From JBBQTU01 sp038213005 (GTDB lineage Bacteria; Planctomycetota; Phycisphaerae; Tepidisphaerales; Tepidisphaeraceae): a stretch of 13,122 bases of DNA. Made by a program: the position numbers and the translations under genes. The stretch is from positions 1-13,122 of the forward strand of contig JBBQTU010000114.1 in assembly GCA_038213005.1 (NCBI GenBank). The letters are read 5' to 3'. Shown here in pieces: positions 1 through 5,151 of this stretch; position 1 is the stretch's first letter; the number at the start of each line of letters is the position of its first letter. The notes under the pieces are model-generated. The model did no database searches. It was not told where the DNA came from and saw only the letters and a list, made by a program, of their open reading frames with translations.

Positions 1-128
<128 letters not shown>

Positions 129-190
129 GAAAGCAGTACCCATAAGAACTTAAGCGAGATTCATAGGGGCAGATGATCAAGTTTCCTTCG

Positions 191-251
191 TCATTAGTCA
201 CCAGTCATAAGTCATTTCATTAGTCATTAGTCATTAGTCATTAGTCATCAG
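191..251. repeat. TCATTAG heptamer tandem repeat
   Basis: The unit TCATTAG is repeated head to tail. Four perfect copies run from 217 to 244. They are flanked by diverged units: TCATTAG and TCACCAG, then TCATAAG and a 5-nt partial unit on the left, and TCATCAG on the right. It is non-coding, sits just upstream of the decayed universal stress protein remnant, and contrasts with the GC-rich surroundings by its low GC. Such short arrays usually vary in copy number through replication slippage. No function can be assigned. Confidence 0.85.
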
Positions 252-262
252 GGGGAACGTAT

Positions 263-755
263 TGCCCGCCCCGCCCGTGTGTAGTCCGCGTCGCCCATAG
301 CCGGTCAGATCGGGGCGATGACCACGGGCGACTGGTGACCGGCTTCGACGGTTCGGCCGAATCGCATGCCGCGGTATCGGCCGTGGCGCAGCGCGGCTGG
401 CCAGGCACCCAGGGCTGGCTGCTTACGGCTCTGGACATTCGGTTGTCCGCCACGCTGCCTACCTTCGGCGATGATGATGCCATCAAGCCGGTGGAACGGC
501 AGGCCCAAATGGCGGCCGCGATGCCGGTCTGGACGCTGCGTGCGAGCTTCGCCCCGGGTATCCTGTCAACGCCGTCTGCTGATCCAGGAGGCGGAGGCAA
601 GAGACGCTGACTGCCTCTTCGTGGGCGCCCGTGGGGTCAGCGGCCTTGAGCGGTTCCTGATGGGGACGGTCTCGTCGGCGGTCGTTGCGCGGGCGCACTG
701 CACTGTCGAGGTGGTGCGCGAGCGGGCAACGAACGAGGCGCCGAAAGTGCGCTGA
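263..755 (+). pseudogene. Universal stress protein remnant (frameshifted, 5'-truncated)
   Basis: Two frames together carry one UspA-type domain. Frame 2 holds the start of the domain, with LVTGFDGSAES (the usual VGVDGS strand-loop) and then GWLLTALD. Frame 3 takes over around 545-585 and holds the family's C-terminal signature, DADCLFVGARGVSG followed by LERFLMGTVSS and ARAHCTVEVVR, with a stop at 753-755. The nucleotide-binding Gly-rich loop (GARGVSGLERFLMG) is present. Frame 2 stays open upstream to 245 without an ATG. The residues before the domain (RPCVVRVAH) resemble the end of a preceding Usp domain, so this was probably the second half of a tandem-Usp protein whose first half has been lost. 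The only in-frame start-like codon is GTG at 335. The frame change argues for decay or a single-base sequencing error. The family identification is firm; the tandem origin is inferred. Confidence 0.75.
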
Positions 756-773
756 TCGATGCGCGGCCGCCAA

Positions 774-915
774 AACCCCTTCCCAACCTGCCCCAGAGGG
801 GGGGGATAGGAGGCCAGCTTGCGTCACCGCATTTACGCCAGCATGCACTTAGGACCGGCGCATCAATAACCGTCCGGTTCAAAAAGGCCAACCCCCTCCC
901 AGCCTCCCCCAGGGG
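774..915. repeat. Pair of GC-rich direct repeats
   Basis: Two imperfect copies of a ~27-nt C-rich motif lie at 774-800 and 890-915. Both read AACCCC, then TCCCA, then CCT, then CCCCAG, and end in a G-run, so each can fold into a weak CCCCT/AGGGG hairpin. They differ by about three substitutions and one indel. The stretch between the Usp remnant and the DUF4262 gene contains no plausible gene. This may be a dispersed intergenic repeat family, but only a genome-wide search would show that. Confidence 0.55.
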
Positions 916-961
916 TGTGAGAAAAGATCATCGCGCCATTCCTGCCAGTTATTGATGCGCC
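857..961. repeat. 14-bp perfect inverted repeat bracketing 77 bp
   Basis: GGCGCATCAATAAC at 857-870 is the exact reverse complement of GTTATTGATGCGCC at 948-961. The 77-nt interior contains the second GC-rich repeat (890-915) and no ORF. The arms are too far apart for a simple terminator and lie downstream of the minus-strand DUF4262 gene. The arrangement could be the ends of a small non-autonomous element or a long-range RNA stem. No clear target duplication was seen at the edges. Confidence 0.55.
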
Positions 962-1015
962 AATCCTTAGCCTCGAAGGCACTTTGGCGTGACGGCGGTC
1001 AATGATGTATCGCGA

Positions 1016-1474
1016 TCACTTGTCCAGCAGCGGCTGAGAGGCAACCACGTCGTGGCTGCACTGGGGATCGTCGGGAAACCGTCCCTGCTTGTCGGGCCAG
1101 AGACATTGGACGGCTTGAAACGCGGTGGCCTGCCCCGTGTGCTTGTGGTGCCACATGGCGTATCTCATGTATTCGGCGTGCCAACGTTTGGCGACGGGCA
1201 TGGTCTTGCAGGGATAGCCTTTGAGGAAGTCATCGAAGAGACCCGGTTCGGCGAAACGCCTGCCTTTCCGGGTCTGCTCGCCCATGCCGTCAATGACGTC
1301 CGCCATCAGATCCGTGTCCAGCCCGAACATGATGATCTCCGGGTGGCTCAGCGTGTGGAGCATTCCCACGGAATAGACGAAGCCCGGGCCTTCCTCATCG
1401 TCAGGAACGATGATCAGATGCCAGCCGTGCTGTTTGATGTTTTCCAGAGCCTGCTGTTCGATCTCATCACGCAT
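1016..1474 (-). CDS. DUF4262 domain protein
   Basis: The product is 152 aa. The start at 1474 is preceded by AGGAGA five nucleotides before ATG, which decides it over longer upstream readings. The segment GPGFVYSVGMLHTLSHPEI (residues 29-47), continuing into IMFGLD (48-53), matches the characteristic start of DUF4262 proteins (GFxYSVGLxxTxxHPElixfGL). The tail (residues ~90-128) has the typical YPCKTMPV and later QCLWPD blocks. The protein is cytoplasmic, with no signal peptide or membrane segment. The family has no experimentally settled function, so none is assigned here. The gene stands alone, divergent from the small basic ORF and transcribed toward the repeat-rich spacer. Its coding statistics look like its neighbours' and its frame is intact. 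Overlapping plus-strand ORFs are shadows. Confidence 0.85.
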   Translation of the reverse strand: MRDEIEQQALENIKQHGWHLIIVPDDEEGPGFVYSVGMLHTLSHPEIIMFGLDTDLMADVIDGMGEQTRKGRRFAEPGLFDDFLKGYPCKTMPVAKRWHAEYMRYAMWHHKHTGQATAFQAVQCLWPDKQGRFPDDPQCSHDVVASQPLLDK

Positions 1475-1855
1475 GTGTTGTCTCCTGCTGCAATCCACAA
1501 CGAAAGAGGCCCGTTTCACTTGAGAGGGCCTCGGCAAATCCGATCGGGAGTGCAGAGTGGCATCTCGCGTCGCGCCAGCCTCTGCCGTCCCGCGTGAGAG
1601 TGTCGCTGCGCTGAGGCTGTATGTCGAGTCATGCGGGGGGCGACACATGCCGGGGGGCACGGGCGCGGCTACCTGTGCATGGGCGAACCGCATGGGGTGT
1701 CACGTCGCGGCGGCGGGGCGGCATCGGGCTCTGCGATGCCCTCCGCGTTTGGATATTGGAATTTTGAGTTTTCCGTGCAAGCCGGGCACTGGACGGCGGA
1801 CCGAAATGCCGCTATCCTTCCCCGCAAGTTTCGAGTCAGGAAAGGAGACTGGTGC
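1475..1855. other. Divergent intergenic region, no gene seen
   Basis: About 380 nt separate the divergent DUF4262 and small basic ORFs. No conserved protein was recognisable in any frame. It holds G-rich tracts (two GGGGGG runs near 1634 and 1651) and a short GTGTCGC/GCGACAC inverted pair around 1600-1645. The putative promoter of the downstream ORF lies near its right end. Confidence 0.5.
1790..1818 (+). promoter_or_regulatory. Candidate sigma70-type promoter for small basic ORF
   Basis: TGGACG (1790-1795, 4/6 to the -35 consensus) is followed after exactly 17 nt by TATCCT (1813-1818, 4/6 to the -10 consensus). The predicted start, ~7 nt further on, gives a leader of about 30 nt holding the AAAGGAG ribosome binding site. 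The same -10 hexamer, TATCCT, appears with 17-nt spacing upstream of rsfS in this window. This is a visual match only. Confidence 0.35.
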
Positions 1856-1930
1856 ATGGCTAAGCCACGGCGTCGCCGCAAGATCGGAAGTAAGAAGCGC
1901 AAGGCCCGACGTGACCGTCGCAAGCGCTAA
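1856..1930 (+). CDS. 24-aa highly basic protein, possibly ribosome-associated
   Basis: The ATG at 1856 follows a strong AAAGGAG (1841-1847) by 8 nt, and the ORF ends in TAA at 1930. The product begins MAKPRRRRKIGSKKRK and continues Arg/Lys-rich to its end. About two thirds of its residues are Lys or Arg, with no hydrophobic core. The pattern resembles very short ribosomal or ribosome-associated proteins such as Thx (bTHX) or the bS22/AURKAIP1-COX24-type peptides, which dock on rRNA. This is a compositional likeness, not a proven homology. A longer in-frame reading begins at 1631 but lacks the RBS and a conserved N-terminus, so I chose the short start. It is the only gene between the divergent promoter region and the pyrF leader. 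A chance ORF is possible, but the ideal RBS and composition make translation likely. Confidence 0.6.
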   Translation: MAKPRRRRKIGSKKRKARRDRRKR

Positions 1931-1942
1931 CGCGTTTGCCTT

Positions 1943-1958
1943 CGCCCGCGTGCGGGCG
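1943..1958 (+). terminator. Weak GC hairpin after small ORF
   Basis: CGCCCG (1943-1948) pairs with CGGGCG (1953-1958) around a CGTG tetraloop, 12 nt after the stop of the 24-aa ORF. No U-tract follows, so it is at best a weak or factor-assisted terminator, or an mRNA 3'-end stabiliser. Confidence 0.35.
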
Positions 1959-2002
1959 GATGGTCAGTTCGGAACAACTTGTCCGCTTGATTGATAATCA
2001 TA

Positions 2003-2051
2003 ACCGCACGGGGTCGGCGCAGGCGTGTGTGCCTCGCTCACCCCGTGCGGT
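2003..2051 (+). promoter_or_regulatory. Perfect 12-bp inverted repeat in pyrF leader
   Basis: ACCGCACGGGGT (2003-2014) is exactly complementary to ACCCCGTGCGGT (2040-2051). The 25-nt loop contains a second small stem, AGGC/GCCT (2021-2024 with 2031-2034). The 3' arm is followed by a T-rich stretch (GTTGTCTTC), and the pyrF RBS starts about 18 nt later. The structure could be an intrinsic terminator for the upstream ORF, an attenuator in the pyrF leader, or a DNA operator. The sequence alone does not separate these. The pairing itself is certain. Confidence 0.6.
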
Positions 2052-2081
2052 GTTGTCTTCAATTCTGCTGGAGGACTCGGC

Positions 2082-3023
2082 ATGGAACTCTTCGCCGATC
2101 GACTTCTCAAGGCCATCGACCAGACGAAGGCCCCCATCTGTGTTGGGATCGATCCGATTGTCGATCAGTTTCCCGATGCGATTCTTAAGCGTTTCCGGCG
2201 TGATGGCCGGATCGACGGCGAGGCGGCCGTCGATGCCACCTTTGAGTTTGTCACCCGCATCATCCGCGTGGTGGCGGGGCAAGTGCCGGTGGTGAAGTTC
2301 CAGTCGGCCTATTTTGAGCAGTTTCTCTCCGAGGGTGTTGAGGCCTATTACAGCCTGGTGCAGGAGGCTTCCGAAGCCGGGCTGCTGGTCATCGGGGACG
2401 TCAAGCGCGGGGACATCGGTTCGACCGCGGCCGCCTATGCCACGGCCCACCTGGCCGACCCCGTCAGCGAAGAGGGCACGGCGGACATTGTCACGCCGGA
2501 CGCCATCACGGTGAACCCCTTCTGCGGGCTGGACACGATCAAACCGTTTGTCGACACCGCCAAGACATTTGACAAGGGCCTCTTCGTCCTCGTGCGCACG
2601 AGCAACCCCGGATCGGCCGCCTTGCAGGATGTCATGCTGGCTGACGGGCGCACCTGGTCGGAGATGCTGGCAGATTCCCTGAACCCGATCGCCACCGCCA
2701 ACGGTCTGGTGGGGCAACTGGGGTTCAGTTCGATCGGGGCCGTGGTCGGGGCAACCCAGCCGCACACGATGGAGTCAATCCGCAAGCGTTTGCCTAAGAG
2801 CATTTTCCTGCTGCCCGGCTACGGCGCACAAGGGGCGACGGCCGACATGACCCGCGCTGCCTTTATCAATGGGCGAGGCGCCATCGTCTCGGCCAGCCGC
2901 AGCATCCTTTACGCTCACCGCGACAAGAAATACGTCGACCGATTCGGCGACGACTGGGAAAAGTGCGTCGAGCAGGCGGTGCTGGATATGAAGGCGGATG
3001 TGGCGGGGGTTGTCGGGATTTGA
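2082..3023 (+). CDS. pyrF: Orotidine 5'-phosphate decarboxylase, type 2
   Basis: The product is 313 aa and carries out the last step of de novo UMP synthesis, decarboxylating OMP to UMP in the cytoplasm. The ATG at 2082 follows TGGAGGA at suitable spacing. Family landmarks are the substrate-contacting VGIDP (D24), VVKFQSAYFE with K72, and the catalytic DVKRGDIG (D106, K108, D111), followed by GSTAAAYA. Near the C-terminus are FLLPGYGAQG and a SRSI(L) segment. The ~300-residue length and the D-x-K-R-x-D-I-G-S-T pattern are those of the longer subfamily 2 (PyrF type 2), not the ~230-residue type 1. It appears monocistronic: its leader carries a long hairpin, and a separate toxin-antitoxin module follows after about 70 nt. 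No other pyr gene is visible nearby. Confidence 0.95.
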   Translation: MELFADRLLKAIDQTKAPICVGIDPIVDQFPDAILKRFRRDGRIDGEAAVDATFEFVTRIIRVVAGQVPVVKFQSAYFEQFLSEGVEAYYSLVQEASEAGLLVIGDVKRGDIGSTAAAYATAHLADPVSEEGTADIVTPDAITVNPFCGLDTIKPFVDTAKTFDKGLFVLVRTSNPGSAALQDVMLADGRTWSEMLADSLNPIATANGLVGQLGFSSIGAVVGATQPHTMESIRKRLPKSIFLLPGYGAQGATADMTRAAFINGRGAIVSASRSILYAHRDKKYVDRFGDDWEKCVEQAVLDMKADVAGVVGI

Positions 3024-3056
3024 GTTGGCGGGCTCGCCGTCTGGCATCGATCGGGC

Positions 3057-3062
3057 TATAGT
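3057..3062 (+). promoter_or_regulatory. Candidate -10 box of vapBC
   Basis: TATAGT (5/6 to consensus) lies 31 nt upstream of the chosen antitoxin ATG, in the short gap after pyrF. No convincing -35 hexamer sits at the right spacing. AbrB-type antitoxins normally repress their own promoter, so an operator would be expected around here, but no clear palindrome was found. Confidence 0.35.
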
Positions 3063-3092
3063 AAAGCGACTGTGTGATCGATGGAGGATGCG

Positions 3093-3299
3093 ATGAGCTA
3101 TGTGACGTTGTCCAGCAAGTACCAAGTGGTCATTCCAGAGCCAGTGCGCCGGTCTCTGAGCCTGCATCCCGGCGCCAAGTTCCAGGTGATTGCGTACGGC
3201 GGGCGGATCGAGTTTGTGCCCGTCTGGCCGATGCGACAGGCTCGCGGCTTTCTCCGCGGGATGGACACAACAGTCCTTCGCGAAAAGGACCGCGTATGA
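3093..3299 (+). CDS. AbrB/SpoVT-type antitoxin (VapB-like)
   Basis: The product is 68 aa. Residues 1-42 form a swapped-hairpin AbrB DNA-binding domain, with VTLSSKYQVVIPEPVRRSL and then LHPGAKFQV in the usual order. The remaining ~25 residues (RQARGFLRGMDTTV onward) form the tail that in such antitoxins wraps the cognate toxin. I chose ATG 3093 because GGAGG (3083-3087) stands 5 nt before it; the upstream ATG at 3081 would contain that SD. The stop overlaps the toxin start as ATGA (3296-3299), the usual translational coupling of a VapBC operon. The expected role is to neutralise the PIN toxin and autorepress. It is intact, whereas its partner toxin gene is interrupted, so the product should be free antitoxin. 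Confidence 0.88.
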   Translation: MSYVTLSSKYQVVIPEPVRRSLSLHPGAKFQVIAYGGRIEFVPVWPMRQARGFLRGMDTTVLREKDRV

Positions 3300-3414
3300 A
3301 CGTGGTCGATTCGTCTGCCTGGCTGGAGTATTTTGCCGGTGGCCCCAACGCGGCATACTTCGCCGCGGCCGTTGAAGACGTCGAATCGTTGATTGTGCCG
3401 ACAATCTGCATCTA

Positions 3415-3422
3415 CGAAGTAT
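3415..3422. repeat. 8-bp target-site duplication, left
   Basis: CGAAGTAT directly abuts the left inverted repeat of the insertion sequence and is identical to 4807-4814. Eight base pairs is the usual duplication length for ISL3-family elements. Confidence 0.95.
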
Positions 3423-3444
3423 GGCTCTCCGCAGAATCCGCTGA
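3423..3444 (+). repeat. Left terminal inverted repeat of IS
   Basis: The 22-nt end begins GGCTCTCCGCAGAA. It matches the reverse complement of the right end with a single T/G difference at position 15. Confidence 0.95.
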
Positions 3445-3541
3445 TGGTCGCGAGGATGACACTACAGGTTGTGGTTGGTAAAAAGGGTGGATCGCTGGGC
3501 CAAGGAAGGTCCGGGTTTATCGTTTTACAGAGGATTCAGTC

Positions 3542-4770
3542 ATGGACGGCAAGATCGACTGGTCGTTGTATACGCAGTTGCTGGGATTGCGGGATTTTGA
3601 GGTCGTGGACGTGCTTGAGGAGGCTCAAGGGAAGCAGCGGCGGCTGGTCCTACTGCCGCGGATAGCGGTGGGGATATGCCCGCACTGCGGCCGGGTGTGC
3701 GACCAGCGACACGAGTGTCACCAGTGGGCGGTGAGGGATCTGCCAATAGGCAGTATGGCGACGATGCTGGAGGTGCGGTTCTGGCAGTTCCACTGCGCCG
3801 ACTGCGAGAAATTCTTCACGCCGCATTATGCGGAGATCGCTCCGGGTACTCATGCGACCGAGCGTCTGCTGGAACGGATGACGGAGATGGTGGGCTTCAG
3901 CGACATCCGCAATACGGCCAAGTTCTTCGGCGTGGCGGAAAAGACTCTGGAGAGTTGGTATTACCCGTTCCTGGAGCGCAAGCGTCAGCGGCCGGCGGAA
4001 GAGATCAAGCCGGTACGGTCGCTGGGGATCGATGAGCTATCGCTAAAAAAAAGTACCGGCAGTTCTGCTGCGTGCTGATCGACCATACCAATCAGCGGGT
4101 GTTGGACGTTCTGCCGAGCCGGGAGAAAGCGGCGGTGGTGGCGTGGCTGGAGGCGTCCAAGGCGTCGGGGCTGCTGGGAGAGTTGCAGGAGGTGACCTGT
4201 GATATGTGGGATGGGTATGTGGAGGCGACGAAGCAGGTCTTCGGGGCGGCCGTGCGAATCACCATCGACCGTTTCCATGTGATGAAGAACTTTCAGGATG
4301 GGCTGACGGGGGCGCGGCGGGAGATCCAGAGAAGGTTGGACAAAGAGCAAGCCAAGGAACTTAAGGGGAGCCGATGGCTGTGGGTGAGCAACCTGGAGAA
4401 CCTCACCGCGGAGCAGCGACAGGAACTGGAGTCGTTGAAGCGAAAGTTTCCGGAACTGGGACGGCTGGCTGATCATCGGGAAGCCTTACGGCAGATCTTC
4501 GAGGATCCTCGAGTGACCAAGCCGAAAACCGCTATCGCGCGACTGCGGCAGTGGTGCCAGTGCGGAAAGCGACTGGGCCTCAAAGCACTGGAGAAGTTTA
4601 ACCAAACGCTGGAGAACTGGATGGATAAGATCGCCAACTACTTCGTCGTGCGTTCGAGCAACGGGCGGACGGAGGGATTCAACCGTGGCTTGCGGACGAT
4701 TCTCTGGCGGGCCTGCGGCATGACCAACTTCGGCCACTTCCGCCTGCGGGTGCTGCATACCTTCGGATGA
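3542..4770 (+). CDS. ISL3-family transposase in two frames (A8 junction)
   Basis: Frame 0 runs 3542-4078 (178 aa). Frame -1 carries on from the A8 run to a TGA at 4768-4770. Joined at 4051 they give 409 aa, the normal size for the family. The start has an AGAGGA seven nt before ATG. Residues ~46-88 form the zinc-binding N-terminal region (CPHCG at 46-50, CADC at 85-88), and ~105-140 a helix-turn-helix-like stretch. The catalytic acidic residues are D164 (GIDELS), D221 (CDMW) and E378 (SNGRTEG), with the conserved DRFHV at ~243. D164 lies just before the frame junction; D221 and E378 lie after it. The frame-0 product alone therefore lacks two catalytic residues and could at most be a DNA-binding fragment. 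Whether the element is active depends on whether the A8 run supports slippage. Confidence 0.9.
4045..4052 (+). other. A8 slippery run at transposase frame junction
   Basis: In frame 0 the codons read CTA AAA AAA AGT, so A_AAA_AAA is a canonical -1 slippery heptamer. A -1 shift gives AAA AAG TAC and leads into the family-typical core QFCCVLIDHTNQRVLDVL. Without the shift, translation ends at TGA 4076-4078. It could be ribosomal frameshifting, polymerase slippage on A8, a disabling indel, or a homopolymer read error. Confidence 0.6.
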
Positions 4771-4784
4771 CACCTATACAAGAT

Positions 4785-4806
4785 TCAGCGGCTTCTGCGG
4801 AGAGCC
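4785..4806 (-). repeat. Right terminal inverted repeat of IS
   Basis: This 22-nt end is complementary to 3423-3444 with one mismatch and ends CGGAGAGCC at the element boundary. Confidence 0.95.
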
Positions 4807-4814
4807 CGAAGTAT
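4807..4814. repeat. 8-bp target-site duplication, right
   Basis: CGAAGTAT is identical to 3415-3422. It is followed directly by the remainder of the toxin reading frame (codon 43 onward). Confidence 0.95.
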
Positions 4815-5090
4815 TCAAGCGGGTCCTGCAACAGCGCGACGAAGACGCAGCGCTACAGGCGATCGCACAGATGCGCCTCGGCAAGGTCGTGGCATTGGAT
4901 GACCTGCTGGCAATCGAGGCTGCGCACACCAGCCACAAACTCAAGTTGGCGATGGCGGACAGCGTTGTGCTTGCCACCGCCCGGCATTTTGATGCCGTCG
5001 TTTGGACGCAAGATGAAGACTTCGACGGCCTGCCGGACGTACATTATTTCGCGAAGGTTAAGTCGCCCAAGACGTAACCTGCTGGCATGT

Positions 5091-5130
5091 GAGGAGGAGG
5101 CAGCCGGTTTGCGCCGGCTGCCCCCTCTTC
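5091..5130. terminator. Bidirectional hairpin between convergent toxin remnant and hcp
   Basis: Positions 5091-5107 pair with 5114-5130 over 17 positions, with one A-C mismatch and one G-U pair. The core is GGCAGCCGG/CCGGCTGCC around a six-base loop, TTTGCG. It stands 13 nt after the toxin stop and 21 nt after the hcp stop on the other strand, the expected place for a shared terminator of two converging genes. No clear U-run follows on either strand, so termination efficiency is uncertain. Confidence 0.75.
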
Positions 5131-5151
5131 GTGTTCATGCGTCATTCAACT

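Larger units (their letters stand above)
3423..4806 (+). mobile_element. ISL3-family insertion sequence, complete (1384 bp)
   Basis: Both ends are defined by sequence. The 22-bp terminal inverted repeats at 3423-3444 and 4785-4806 match at 21 of 22 positions (GGCTCTCCGCAGAA, then T or G, then CCGCTGA). An identical CGAAGTAT flanks each end. Inside is one transposase of ISL3 type (DDE, with an N-terminal zinc-binding region), oriented left to right, with 97 nt of non-coding DNA before it and 14 nt between its stop and the right repeat. The element interrupts the PIN toxin gene after codon 42. The perfect target duplication indicates that the insertion is recent enough not to have decayed. No passenger gene is present. 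Confidence 0.96.
3296..5077 (+). pseudogene. PIN-domain toxin (VapC-like) split by ISL3-family insertion
   Basis: The 5' part (3296-3422) encodes MNVVDSSAWLEYFAG through CIYEV. The 3' part (4815-5077) continues FKRVLQQRDEDAAL through MADSVVLATARHFDA and WTQDEDFDGL to a TAA. Removing the insertion and one copy of the CGAAGTAT duplication gives a continuous 129-residue frame with no other damage. The four acidic positions expected of a PIN ribonuclease are visible: D5, E41 (YE), D91 (MADS) and D109 or D111. As it stands, translation from 3296 reads 20 extra codons into the element and stops at 3481, after residue 61. That product lacks D91 and the last acidic residue, so it is predicted inactive. 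VapC toxins cleave tRNA or rRNA; the target here is unknown. Confidence 0.93.

Noticed and set aside
191..251. CRISPR-like array
   Set aside because: The units are contiguous 7-mers without spacers, so this is a simple tandem repeat.
989..1597. Plus-strand 202-codon ORF over the DUF4262 gene
   Set aside because: It is antisense to a minus-strand gene with a good RBS and a recognised family motif. The plus-strand translation shows no known domain.
3296..3481. Truncated toxin ORF as a functional short protein
   Set aside because: Its last 20 codons come from the insertion sequence, and the catalytic Asp residues lie beyond the break.
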